NCBI GenBank assembly: GCA_001687465.1
Contig: LVLI01000324.1
Location: forward strand, 1 to 59,844
Reading direction: 5' to 3'
DNA from: Halocafeteria seosinensis
Taxonomy: Eukaryota > Sar > Bigyra > Bicosoecida
DNA: 59,844 nucleotides
Positions 45,701 to 56,531 of the stretch are shown piece by piece (position 1 is the first letter of the stretch; every line of letters starts with the position of its first letter). Both the position numbers and the translations under genes were made by a program. Below the pieces are notes generated by a model. It searched no databases. It worked only from the letters and a program-made list of their open reading frames with translations, and was not told the DNA's origin.

Positions 45701-46996
45701 GCAGAGAAAATGCGGTGGGAAGGCCTCCAGTGCTCAGCCATCATGCCACACCTAAAGAAGTTGTTGGGAATCAGAGAAAAAGACATATATTCCCATGCCC
45801 AGTATATGTGGAAAGCCCTGTATGGCCACTTGCGTCTGACCCTGCTGGAGTGCGTCCAGAGCGGCCGTGCGGACAGAATGACATCCGCTAGTTGCATGCT
45901 ATTCTGTGGGCAAACGGGTCTCCGATCGGTGACGAAACTCGCTCGTGAGCAATCAACAACGGCAAATGTTAGACTCGTTTGTATTCATGCAATCTCATCC
46001 GAAGTGCCTCTCAAAGCCCTGGAAATTGGAGGGCGTCTTGACTTGTCCCAGGAATGTGCCTCACTTATGAGTAGCCTGACGACAGACGGCAATTCAAGAG
46101 TTCGTGGTGCTGCCATCCACGCCCTATTAAGGCTGTACTTGCGGTATTCCAGAGCTAGCCCAGACTCTCACAAGATTTCAGTGCTACAGTACAGCTCCGT
46201 CGTCGGCTCTTTGACGAAACGAATAGATGACGAGGACAGCGGGGTTGCGGAAACTGCAGCGCAACTTCTTTCCGAATTTGAACCTCAAGGTTCTGTAATT
46301 TTGTTGGACATACTGCACAGGAGCAAGAGACCCACGGCTAGAGCTGCTGCAGCCAGTGGACTGAGCTGGTGCGCCTCAAGCACTTCGCGTCCACTCATCT
46401 TGGCTCTCACTGATAGAAGCGAGCAGGTACGAAACTCAGTAAGCCTGGCGCTACTCCGTAAAGGTCCCTCCAAGGTACAGCAGGAATTATCTGAACATTC
46501 ACATGAATATTTGAACTCCGTTATATGTACCATCCGGTATTTCGAGACTGAGTACGAGTTATCGACAACGTTGAAAGCTATGCTACGCAACATTGTCTCG
46601 TTCTTTGAGCAAGAGAAAGGAGAGGAAGAGTACCAAGGTACCTCTGGAACAAGTGAAATCTTGGGCGAACTACGGGAGGAAGAGCCATCTCTTGCTTCCT
46701 CTCTGCATTTTGTGGGCGAGGCAGAACACCCTGAGGATCATCGTAGATGGCAAAATGCAGTACATTCGGTGTCTTCACCTCGAAGTATGCCTACCCAGGA
46801 ACAGCAGCAGTCCCAGCAAACAGCGCAACAAGCACCGGGAACCACGTCTATGCCCGATACACAGCCTCACGAGCAGCCGTCCTCTTCCGGGTCTGCGTCG
46901 CGCCGTCGAGGTGATTTGTACCTCCCGTTAGATCAGATTAAACAAGAGTCCAGGCATCATGCTGTGGGAGAACCCATCAGTCCCGGGTCGGTCTAG
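42734..46996 (+). CDS. HEAT-like repeat protein, 1,420 residues, unknown
   Basis: One uninterrupted exon. The N-terminal ~110 residues and a stretch at about 570-700 are Ser/Arg-rich and probably disordered. Helical repeats fill much of the rest. The clearest HEAT-like series is at about 1060-1260, where segments such as DGNSRVRGAAIHALLRL, DEDSGVAETAAQLL and DRSEQVRNSVSLALL recur with ~38-residue spacing. The tail is acidic, then Gln/Ser/Pro-rich. HEAT solenoids are scaffolds in complexes such as Integrator, condensin or PP2A, but I see no family-specific match. The last 20 nt overlap the convergent CHCH gene. Confidence 0.75.
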   Translation: MKNSETTSHDMSNRNKQVNDQASRSVHFRTPLDTMSNRSERSSSQRQKRQRHDFVHSPKKRYNVDETLYQNFRTKLRPAVLPTSGTSQSSTRDGQSSHTATLKKLPEKAVNPLLHRLHNSEGVSRARNWESLVEVAQLNRFSYSSPTADHGEWVTFQRLLSKRKKLIREDILSLLSSLLQNPPPYQYAAPIVERGGNSLNYSYSWNHDENEVIAAEHESFASAVADWKVIKSMLNVVLQYTEFSEELFQLYVVDSPIQRFELSGLRGPLCNVISILVNLNIGMGHNDTEENKKSAVVPNMLQSLGTMLAVCHRNGTTDLLTMASNSGMNDQSALVSVFLRFEGLRTRVLAAQSLEQLQYSYWSLKCANSGQPLVKEHLAWNAESRSAACLAILLSNFEMRHDDRKPLSKDHLTMLKDISIAEAAMLNPDNSIDNVRRKQKHRKIARSWGIDSNEGLVAALTLASCGEVGLMLLAEECCEHRDPAVVSAAATALTHLLVYNGLPLSRTYNNRKFATRAISSANVGNTTVRLFPSWEGSSVEVSPDTPHNIEFINSKCIARCTAIQAFIKQRERGGHNSNPSSVPGRSIAGEDSLFWNNDVVSEVTLNYWGARNLSQVNTLNSPRAKRIPQRSLQTNTSMLSRTVQSEIPPQNDDYESRIRSSLNRTVAGVGAEHPISVAQDTERGTAFSVSATRYERFSRRTFFDALGDSSSSPPVVLLANTSSALNVLTNLRERSSLSVSATTNSSSNSAIISGGSYMLLFQRILGLLSMKHTVIVRQTAVGLCDWPFAGIAVTLRDIEGPPSVSVAVTRLLNHVASAISHDNGFFRNTYSFGRDIYEGRESEAAITEFENWVRQVPNGSNHGISFYQGGVVCDLWREALRTGELAEQRLTGCITHRVLIMSLFKACIRFKENADTCNAVLRILRNLPPPILGGERLCNWLMSVVDSLLNSRFSTIRSCTISLCHQWLKFLFKLIACSDNSNAVSRVDDAEKMRWEGLQCSAIMPHLKKLLGIREKDIYSHAQYMWKALYGHLRLTLLECVQSGRADRMTSASCMLFCGQTGLRSVTKLAREQSTTANVRLVCIHAISSEVPLKALEIGGRLDLSQECASLMSSLTTDGNSRVRGAAIHALLRLYLRYSRASPDSHKISVLQYSSVVGSLTKRIDDEDSGVAETAAQLLSEFEPQGSVILLDILHRSKRPTARAAAASGLSWCASSTSRPLILALTDRSEQVRNSVSLALLRKGPSKVQQELSEHSHEYLNSVICTIRYFETEYELSTTLKAMLRNIVSFFEQEKGEEEYQGTSGTSEILGELREEEPSLASSLHFVGEAEHPEDHRRWQNAVHSVSSPRSMPTQEQQQSQQTAQQAPGTTSMPDTQPHEQPSSSGSASRRRGDLYLPLDQIKQESRHHAVGEPISPGSV

Positions 46997-47201
46997 TTGT
47001 CTCCTTGTTTCGAAAGCAATAATACATTAGCTGATCATACATCTTTTGGCATTTATCTCCTGCTGTCTGGGAGGTATCATTGTATTGGAAAGCATCTGCC
47101 ACACACCGTTTATATCTCTGTTCCAACACTGGACACAAGGTGTCCTTATGGTTCTCTACAGAGGACAACGATGACTGTTTTGATGAATTTTTCTCGTCCA
47201 T
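46977..47201 (-). CDS. Small CHCH-type (CX9C/CX10C) protein
   Basis: A 74-residue protein has four cysteines in the order C-X9-C, 17 residues, C-X10-C (CPVLEQRYKRC and CQKMYDQLMYYC). This spacing is that of COX6B/COA6-type helical hairpins rather than strict twin CX9C. Such proteins are usually imported into the mitochondrial intermembrane space and oxidised by Mia40. The N-terminal 25 residues are polar and there is no presequence, as expected. Which member it is cannot be decided. The start at 47201 leaves only 34 bp to the divergent MAD1 start; a longer in-frame start at 47258 would overlap the MAD1 first exon. Its stop lies inside the 3' end of the HEAT-like gene. Confidence 0.78.
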   Translation of the reverse strand: MDEKNSSKQSSLSSVENHKDTLCPVLEQRYKRCVADAFQYNDTSQTAGDKCQKMYDQLMYYCFRNKETTRPTRD

Positions 47202-47235
47202 AATGGGAAAACTGTTTCTCTGTTTGTATTGAACT
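47202..47235. promoter_or_regulatory. 34-bp bidirectional spacer between CHCH and MAD1 starts
   Basis: The two start codons are separated by only 34 bp, the shortest head-to-head gap in the window. At least one promoter must extend into the other gene or its first intron. Confidence 0.5.
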
Positions 47236-50113
47236 ATGAATGAGCAACAACAAGTCATTAGAGAGGTACGTAATTGTGGAAAATCACTCCCACATTCAAT
47301 TTGAACAAAGGGGGAGAGGCGCCAAGCCCTGTTATATGGTTTTGTAGGCTGTTTAAATACCGCCCACGAGGCCCTTCTCTCACTTCTATGTTCTCATGCA
47401 GGTGTATGATGAAGTACATAAATTTCTGGATGGAAATAAGGAGGAATTACAGCACCTCGTAGAGGAGAATCAGAGCTCCCATAGCGCTCAGAACGGCGAA
47501 AAAGACCCTGCTGTATTACATGAGCAACTCCAACAGGCGCGTGAAGATCTGAAGGACAAAGACGAGACAATTGAGAGACTGAGAATCCTACTGCGACATC
47601 ACGGAGTAGAGGATGAAACTGAGAATAGAGCACAGAACGGGAATGGACGTAAACGCTCGCGGCCATACAGTAGTGCTCACAATGAATATGAGGGCGATGA
47701 GCAGTACCAACAGAGGACGAAGATGTACCAATTGGAGTCGAAATTAGAAGAGGAGAAGCTACTACGCTCACGTGATAAAGAGCGATTTGAGTTGGAGCAG
47801 TCACAGTTGCAAGGTAGTATCGAGCAATTACAACGCCGGAAAGACTGGGCCGTCGAAGAAGAGAAGCAAGCTAGAAGTACTTTGCAAAAGCGAGAACGAG
47901 AATGGCTAGAGCAAAAGCATTCGATGGAAGAAAGGATTTACAAGCTGGAAGGGCGAATCCGGGAACTAAATAGTCAATTAGAGGAGCAACATTCGAGTAT
48001 TAAGAAAGACTCAAAGGAGAACACATATTGGGAAAGGAAGGCGCAAGAGCTGGAGGAATCGCTCAAGAGTGCGTACGAAAGGCATGAACAGCAAGTTGAT
48101 GAGATTCGTAAAGAACTTGAGGAAGAAAGTCAGAAAGCATCTCGAGCTGATACTCTGGAGAAGGAGGTATACGATTTAAAGAGTACTGTCAGAGACTTAC
48201 AAAACGAAATTAGGAGACTGGAAGAGGGGGAGGAAGCACAAACGACTAGCGAATCTTCTCGCCCTACTCAGTCCACTGCCGCAGGTTCAAGTTACACGAA
48301 AACAGAGGGAAGTAACCATAGCGGCGACGGCGGCAACCAACCTACAGGGTATTCAGAGTCGAGTGACCGCAGAGCGCCTAGCAAAGTTGCAAGACTGGAG
48401 CGCGAATGTTACAATCTTCGGCAACAGCTTGCGACAGCCGAACGCAAAGAAAGAAAAATGAAACGAGAGCTAGAGGATGTGCGAGCGGAGCAACGTAATA
48501 CAGCAGTTCTCGAGGACCAAATTGCTTCGGAGCGCGCACGGGCTGAAAGGGCCGAGAAAGTAAACCAGGAGGCGCATAAGTTACGATCAGAAGTTGAAAA
48601 GATGAAATCCGAAAGAGCAGACCTAGAGAGTGTATTTGTTAGTATACTAGGTGAAACTGAGTCTGCAAAGAATACCCATGAACAGAGTGAAGGAGCAGAA
48701 GAAGAGAGCAAGGAGAAGAGATCCGGCCAGGAATCCAGTGAGGGAAGCCGTCCAGCTGGGGTTGAGAGTTCTTATGGATTGGCTGAGTACGTCTTGGAAT
48801 CCGTTCAAGCCTTGCAGCAGCAGCATTGTGCTGCAGTTCGCGCACGCGGTAAAGCGGAGGCCAGCTTGGCATCTACGCAGCGTCAAGTTTCGTCTCTGCG
48901 ATCTCAGATTTCCTCCCTTGAAAAGGATTTGGAGGAGAGTGAAAACAGTCGGCTTTCTGCGGAGGAAGAAAAGTTACGGCTGGAGCGCCGAGTAAACTTA
49001 TTGATCAAGGAGCGGGACCATCTCAAGGAAGTTATATCGTCTTACGATCAGGAAGATAATATCAGTTACGCCAAGCGGAAAGCCCGATTACAGCAATCTG
49101 GAGAATCAGCCACGGAGCAGCAGCAAGAAGAGGATGCCAAAAGGGAACGTATTAAGCATTTAGAATCAATGCTGGAGCAGTCTAAAGAGCGGATTCAGCA
49201 ACTTGAGGAAAAAGAGCAACAGTCCACACCCGCTAGTATGGTTTCAAAGCTCCGGCAAAAGTGCAACGACCTACAAGATTCTCTAAAGAAATCTGAGGAG
49301 CAGGTTGACAAAGTAAGTGCACGTATTGGCTGTATTGTGTCATTACTTTGTAATTGAGTTTAAGTCCTCATGAATACACAGTTACAAAGCGATGTCCAAA
49401 AATTGGAAATAGAAAACGAGCAGCTTAAAGGAGAAATCGGGAGAGGGGCGTATAATCCGGCTACGACAAAGGTTGTCCACATGAAACAAAATCCTGCAAA
49501 GGATGAGGCTTTATCGAGACAAAAATCTGCGGAGCAGGAAGCCGAGAGACTGAAGGAAGAGAATAATCAACTAAAACAGCAGATACAGCAACTATCGTCA
49601 CTGAGTTCTGCTTCGTCTAGTTCATCTTCAGAACAACAGCCAATGTCTGTACTAGACGTAAGCAGTGTGGCCGCCGATGCAGGGAGTAATAAAGGAGACG
49701 ATGCTGAAACGAAGAAACGGATCCAGCGTCTGAAAGACGTCTTCGGGAAGAAAATGCGTCAGTTCAGAGAAGCCGTATATCTTTTGACGGGATACAAGGT
49801 TGATATGAGCATTACGGCTCACTCGGGAGAAACTCAGCTTGTCTTGCGCTCAATGTATGCAGAACGAGAAGAGGTAAGACTTCGTGAGCATTTGTTAGGT
49901 TTGTACTGTTACTGATCTCCTGATGGTGTGATGCCACAGGACTATTTACAATTTAAAATGACAGATGGCACGCTTGAAATGCTTGAAACCCCCTTTTGCC
50001 AACGTATTGATTCCAAAGTGACTGCGTATCTTACCACTTGTCAATCGATACCAGCATTTCTGAGCACACTGACGCTCGACTTATTCGAAAAAACAACGTT
50101 TGTTGGGACTTAG
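47236..50113 (+). CDS. MAD1: Mitotic spindle-assembly checkpoint protein MAD1
   Basis: Exons 47236-47265, 47402-49312, 49382-49873 and 49940-50113 join in frame, giving 868 residues (human about 718). A long coiled coil fills about residues 20-760, with a Ser/Thr/Gly-rich break near 290-325. The Mad2-interaction motif KVVHMKQNP is encoded at 49469-49495. It is followed by the RLKDVF motif and the compact RWD-like C-terminal domain, which ends QSIPAFLSTLTLDLFE and is nearly identical in pattern to animal MAD1. MAD1 loads MAD2 at unattached kinetochores. The 136-nt first intron contains a weak E2F-like GGCGCCAAG. Its stop is 14 bp from the convergent FAM13-like stop. Confidence 0.95.
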
Positions 50114-50127
50114 CGAAAGCGCAGTGG

Positions 50128-51539
50128 CTATTTCTCTATACGCAGAGCATTCTTAATTTCCTGCAAAATTCAATCAGTGCTTCGTTTACAGAGAACGTTG
50201 TGTAGGGTACACATTCTAGTGAGCTTTACCTTGTATCGCTTATACTCTGCTGCCACCGGTATAATGTCTCTATGGTACCTCACTTTCCTTCCGTGCTGTG
50301 CCATGAACTTATCTTCGTAGTCTCTAAGTTTTATTTGGAGCTCCCTCTTCTCCTTCTTAAGATCATTAATAGTACCAGGTGAAGCCACATTGTTGGCAGT
50401 TGACGCGGACTCATAGGACTCTGGGTTGTTGTTGGTAGTGTCCTCCGGATGGTGCCGGGAGTCATTTGCATTATTGCTTTGCAAGACATCAGAATCTCCG
50501 GAGTTATGTACCGCTCGTCGACTCTTATCTACATTCTCTCCTTTCGACCGGCTTGGGGACGCTTTTGCTGTTCCTTCTTGCGCTTGCTTCGCGGAAATTG
50601 CCTTCTTATAATCATGATACCTTTGGTACAAGTGCCTAATTGGCTCCTTGTCCACTTTCTCCGGCTGCAACCAACACATAGATCATTGCCATTGGAAGGC
50701 CGACAGAAGTCCTATTGCCATTCACAAGATACGTACCTGCCTTCCGTATTTCGCTTCGAAGGATATATCATACTGTCTGAGTCTCTTCTTTAGTGTTGCC
50801 TGCAATTGTTTCCATTCTCTCTCTCGTAGGACTAACGAACACGATATAAATACTAGCCCCCAGTGGTGGCAGGCATACCTTTTCTTCCATTAATTCATGC
50901 AAAGGTTTTTTGAAGATTTCTTCATTTCCTTTGGATCCCTCAGCTGCAGCGCCATTGAGCAAGTCAGAACTCAGGTTGGAGAACAGCAACTTTCTGGAAT
51001 GCTTACTATCTTCTTGCATATCGCGTACCGGTGCGTCGCAAACGGAAACTCTGCAACAAGGATAAGAGGGGCAATAAAACTTGAATTCTCTTGCATCGTC
51101 TGTATCAGGTGACGTTCGAGGTGACATACGTAGGAGCCGTCGGCACGGTGGAACTATCCTCATTTTCTTTGTTTCCACTAATGCTATTGCTGTTCCCCTT
51201 GGCAGTCGACGACTTAGAATGTTGAACGGGGGAGACGATGAACGAAGAGCTCAGGCGGCTGCTGTCATTGGTGCCCATATCGGCCGTCGATGTCGAAGAC
51301 GATGAGGACGATGAGGTCGATGTAGCTGCTTTTTCAGTTCGTCTGGCACTGGAAGCACGTTTTCCCTCTTCACCAGGGTCTTCCTTGCTCGAGCTAGAAC
51401 TTTGTGGTGTGATGATGCCGGCCTGTAAAGGCTTTCCACGCATAAAATTAGCCACGGAAAGCCTCAAGAGACCCTCGACGACGGCATTGGCCGACTGAGA
51501 TTCATGGGAGGAAGTTGAGCTATCCAGTTCATCCATCAT
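50128..51539 (-). CDS. FAM13-like domain protein
   Basis: Exons 51539-51130, 51050-50879, 50799-50737, 50664-50230 and 50160-50128 join in frame, giving 370 residues. The first ~140 are Ser-rich and disordered. The conserved modules are LKKRLRQYDISFEAKYGRQ followed by KEPIRHLYQRYHDYK. A second copy comes near the C-terminus: LRDYEDKFMAQHGRKV, then AAEYKRYKEIKNALR. These match the paired C-terminal domains of animal FAM13A/B, in which KEPIR and HGR turns recur. There is no RhoGAP domain. The cellular role is unknown. The 11-codon last exon is needed for the second module to end correctly. Confidence 0.85.
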
Positions 51540-51772
51540 TCCGACCGGAAAATAGGAAAACGGGGACTAGCTTCTATATTTCTCTCGTCGCATTAACAGG
51601 TGTGAAACAACATTGGACACACGTGATATAGTCCAACAGAGACACTCGATAGCATATAGTTGAAGTTGGTCGTGGGACGGCCGTTTACTGCTGCAACTGG
51701 GCAGGGATACTGCCTTCTAGTGGTTTGTCGACTGCTAGATAGTGGCCCAGACGAGCGTAAAGTCGAATAATC
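51540..51772. promoter_or_regulatory. 233-bp divergent promoter region
   Basis: This lies between the FAM13-like start (minus) and the 1,377-residue protein start (plus). No element stands out. Confidence 0.35.
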
Positions 51773-54700
51773 ATGTCCTCTTCAGCGATTGATGTTCATC
51801 TGGATGACTATGATGTCCTGCGTGGCGTACGAGACGCCTTCCGAATCGCCCAAGAAGAGGAGGAGTATGTGAGCGTTGGAGCTCCTGTTATAGTCTCTTT
51901 AGACTCCTCCACCGGCGCAGACAGTACATCGAAAACGAAGGAAGAAAAGAATGCAGAAAAGAGCCTGGTACATGAGGGGAAAATTGTGAAAATCCCTCCC
52001 GGAGAACGGAAACGAGGTCCATTTGAAGACAGATTTCCGAAAGGAGGTAGCTTGGAAGAACCCAAGCCAGAGCTTAATTACACGATCGATATACAAGATG
52101 GAGAGGACACCCTAACAAAGGTACGTCCGTATATTGAGACGACAGCATGGGTCAAATGATGGAAATGAAGTTTGTCTCGTGTGCAGGAGGTTCGGCGATC
52201 GCAAATTCAAATTCTGCTGAAAAGAGGCTCCGCGGTCGAAGTTCGTACAGCACCTGATGATATAGACGAATTTGATGTTGTAGCAGAGGTCATCAAGTAC
52301 AGCTTTAGGAAGAACAAGTACCAAGTGAAGATCATTGAGCATGTATCCCACCGTGAAGGAGAGGAACCACCAGAAGAATGTACTCCGGGAAAGAAGCTAT
52401 ACGTACCACGAAAAGATATCAGACTGCCTCCAAAAGTGGGCAGTCCTGTGCTAATCGCTGATCCTGATAAAAGGGATGATGTTGACGCGCGAGTTGAAAA
52501 ACTACAAGCAAAAGATGAAGACTATCGGTTCAACTCCCTTTTGCCATCTTTCCAGGGATGGTACGCGGGAAAACTCGTCAAGGTTGACGGTCGTGAATAT
52601 ATTGTACGATCCGAGTCTCAAAGCCAGTCACAAAACCTTGAAGAACGAGTTAATTATGCTGACGTACATACTTATCTTCCAGAGAGCATCCGAAAAATAG
52701 CAGTAAGCAACGCAAGCGATAATGTGCTCACCGCTCGTGCTGTGGAGACGCTCTTTCGCAGAGTGGGGACCCATTTTGCGACAAATAAGGTGTCAGCAGG
52801 AGAAGTCAACCCCAACCGGAAGGATGTTAATCATATAGTGGAGAACATTTTGAGAGTAAACAGGAAGAAAATTCCTGTGGAGAGGTTGCTAAACTTGCTT
52901 TGGGCCCATTCTCCAGATTCTGAGGCACAAAAAACTCTCGACCAGACTGCAGATAAGCCGAAGAGAGAAGCAACGTCTGACCGGCGAGAGCTTTCTAGCT
53001 CATCGCAGGTCCGAAAAGACTCAGGTGTAGTAGATCCAGCAGAGATTTCAAGGGAAAAGAGCAACGTGGGGGACTTTTGGAGGGCCACGGACTCCGAAAT
53101 AATATCACAATTAACTACTCTGAATGCGCGAGCTAGCCTCCGTTACAAGGAGAAATTAATGTCAGAGGAAGAAGAAGAAACCTTGCTTGATCTAATGGAA
53201 CCAAGCATTAAACTTGCTTTCTCAGCGCTAAAGCTATTTTCGCAGCTCAGAGACAGCGAGGGACAAGATGGTGAACGACTCCCCTTGCCAGTATTGCTAC
53301 CTTTGCTTCGCTCTATGGGCATCTATATCTCATTGCAAGAAACGGCGAACGCTATACATGAGGTTGGGCTAACAAGCTCTGTCAAAGAGGCAAAAGCTGC
53401 TTTGGTTGGAACAGATGAAGTACATATTTCCCTTGACGATGCGATCAGTGTAATTCATGAGCTAGTTATCCGTATTTCGTCCACTGGCATGAGCAGCGTT
53501 ATGGAAAGTAGACTGCTGTACCTGTTTAGCGGCTCTTCGGAAAGCGAGGGGCTTTCCTCGCATGTTGCCAACTTGTTAACAGAAAATGGAAATCGTGATA
53601 AACAGAGCAGATCTGGTATGGATATCCAAAGCTCATACTATGCCGCTATTGCCAGTCGTGTTGATATTGCTTCGTCATTCCGCCAAAGTGCGTCAGTCTA
53701 TCAAGCTAGTGAGACGATAGGAAAGACTGGCACGGTGCCATGGTTCGCTGAAGAGATGGTATTGCCGCGGAACGAGTTCATTAATCTTCTCTGTCATTGT
53801 GGACCTTTGGCCCTTACTCACCCGGAGGCAGTTGCCCTTGCAAATGACGCATTGTGGTGTGATACAAAGGGGGCAATAGATGTATGCGATTGTATAAATC
53901 AGCTGAAGTACTACTTACTGGGGCTTATTTCAGTGAAAGGTAAGGATGAAAATTGTAGAAAAGCATTGCTGAAGCTTCGAAATACCCTTCTTGCCAGTCC
54001 TCTATCCGCTTTCGTCAACGCCGACCGTAACAAGGGTATTGGTACTGACAAAGGACCATGCTTATGGCTACTTGCAACTGCGACACTACCTGCCGGATTT
54101 GCTCCTTCTCTATTGAGCCTAACGGCTACATCTCCTATGTCTTCGTTGTCCCATCAGTTATACCCTCGAGTATCCGGTGATCCAACATTTAGTGCATTAA
54201 CTGACTTCTTTCTTTTGCCGGAAGGGCAAACTGAGAAGGATGCGATACTAGGAGAAGGCTATGAGGCTATGTCTGGACGAATCTTCGGAATAGGCACAGA
54301 CGGTGCTGGGCTGAGGTTACGTTTGTATGATATAATGGCCTCTAACGAAGATTCTTCTTGTGAGTGGGTGGGGGCAATATGCGATCAGTGCAGGGAGCTG
54401 TTATTCCCCTCTGTAAAGCGGGGTAGTCGCTCTGAAGACAAGCTGGCATCTATCCATTCGAATGGGCAGCTTACCCGTCTGGATCGGCGGTCACAGCAGA
54501 ACTTAGCAGACTTGACTCAAATTAAGACAGGAATTGTTGAGTTAGGTGTTGCGAAGAATATCCCTCGTTTGGAATCTCAGCTGCTGCCAGCCGTAGTTTC
54601 GCGGCAGGTTCGACTGGTTGTAACCGATACCTGTGGAGATTCCACCCGTTCCTCTACCCGTCGCACAATTAGCAACCAGCATATTTGCACAGCTGCTATG

Positions 54701-56168
54701 GATATTGACTCTGAGATTGGAACGGAGACGTGGTATCTTCGCGAAAAGCCACTTATCAAAGCTTTGGAACACTGTGACTATAGGTCGCGGTACTTTGATG
54801 AAAAAGGTCAGGAGGAGTTGTCGGATTTTGAACTAAGTGGAAGTGCTGAAACTGCTGCTGGTACATTCGTTATTAGAAGTAACCAGTTTATTTCGAATCA
54901 ATCTAGCGATGAGGACAACCGGACAGAGCAACAGCTATTTCTAGAGTTTACAATCACCATGAACCTCTCCAAATTGATCGACTGCATCGAAAAGCTTGCA
55001 AATGAGACCGGGGAGGAAGACTCGGTATACCAGGAAGTAATTGATAAATTTGAAGAACTATTGGATTCTGAAGAATCTGAAAAGGCAATTGGGGAGGTTG
55101 AATTCACCGCTTGCTCCACTTTACTGTCTCTGTCGGAGCTGGTACGATCTAATGACGACGGCCAGGAGAAAAAGAAGAAAAGCAAGGGTAGCACGAAGGT
55201 GAGAATTGAAGTATACACTAGTAATGTGGTAGTTGAAGCTAAGATTGTGTCGTACAACGCAGGAGCTGAATATCGCGTTGACTGTGGGATCTGTGCTCGA
55301 GGAACTGAGGACAATGGAGAAAGTGGAGTCCTCAAACGAGGCCACTACCAAGAAAAGCTCCAGGATAAAGTCTATTTTTCAAAAGAAATCGGGAAGTTCA
55401 ACTCCCTCTCTTGATTTGAAAATGCTCTCGTTGGAGGGTGTCGATAGTTTATATTCTGAAGCCATCCCGTTCTTACCGGGTGAACTTCCGGTAATCGTAC
55501 CTCTTGTGGCTTGCCCCACTATAGTGACTTACAGGGTGTTACTAGCATCATTAGTTTTGAATCGATGGGATGCTAGTTTTCCGCGTAAGTTTTCATGTTG
55601 TGATACCGTCTAAAGATTGTACTAAACGGGTTTGTGCCCTTGCAGTAATTGGTGTAAATTACTCTTCGACTATTTCCTCCTGTCTCAAGATCCTCAATCG
55701 TCTCTGCGGTAGTGTGTCACTTTTACATTCCATTAGCAAGGCTTGGAATAAAACGCTGCAGCGCGATAAGGTAAGAGTGAGGTCTAAGGTTTGCTAAGAC
55801 TGTGCTGATGCGAATCGTTCTTGTATAACGGTCTATTTCAGGTCGACAAAGGTCTTCTTCATACATTTAGTGACATAATTTGGGCATGCTGGGCCGAGTG
55901 CAAGTCCGTGTACGGAGAGGAGGAACCCAGTCGTATTCGAGTTACTGATACTGAAACCGATTCCACCCATTCTAAGGGCGAGCCAGAGATCCGACTCAAT
56001 GTGGGACAGAGGCTATCTCTGCTAATCCAGTGCAAGCTTGATTCTGAGATAGAGAAGAGTAAGGCTGCAGACGAATCTACAGAGGTCAACCGCTTTGTTG
56101 GCGACACATCTGATGAAGAGTGTTTTGCTCCGTTTTCGATAGAGGAAACGATCCTGTCACCAGTTTGA
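51773..56168 (+). CDS. Large unknown protein, 1,377 residues
   Basis: Exons 51773-52120, 52187-55198, 55263-55584, 55646-55770 and 55842-56168 join in frame; introns are 61-75 nt. The 64-nt intron 55199-55262 is essential: reading through gives a false stop at 55414. The N-terminal ~350 residues have several short beta-rich modules of the form GxxVxVR/GKIVKI/GKLVKVDG, recalling Tudor or SH3-like barrels. The middle is helical, with an EF-hand-like stretch CDTKGAIDVCDCINQL that lacks several metal ligands. A charged helix and Lys cluster (KKKKSKGSTK) lie just before the spliced junction, and the C-terminus is acidic. No family is recognised. It is soluble by composition, with no signal or membrane segment. 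Confidence 0.75.
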
Positions 56169-56531
56169 AGTCTTGAGCGTTAAATTTATGAATAGAACGT
56201 GGATAATTAGCAAATAACTGGATGAATTGTATATCAAGACATGTCGTTGCTCAGAAAACCAGGCATACCGTGGTGAATCACTACCACCCTCGATTAGTTA
56301 TGCAATGGCAATGCTTTTGCCCGCAAAATGTACGCGCATTTTGAGGAAAAGCACTACGCTACATTGCACATAGCCTGCCATCATGCTATGGTAAACACTT
56401 AACCGCATAAAGGGATTGAAGAAATGGCAACACTGATAGTTACGCATCCAATAGTGGTGTGGCATCTCCAGTAATGAAGGTGCATCTTGAGATACTCAAA
56501 ATCCAACCTGGAGTTTGTAGTCGGCTGAATA
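56169..56531. other. Convergent spacer (363 bp)
   Basis: This lies between the stops of the large unknown protein and U2A'. Nothing beyond 3' UTR sequence is seen. Confidence 0.4.

Noticed and set aside
55199-55414. End of the 1,377-residue protein at 55414
   Set aside because: GT at 55199 and AG at 55261-55262 remove 64 nt and open a frame that runs on through three more exons.
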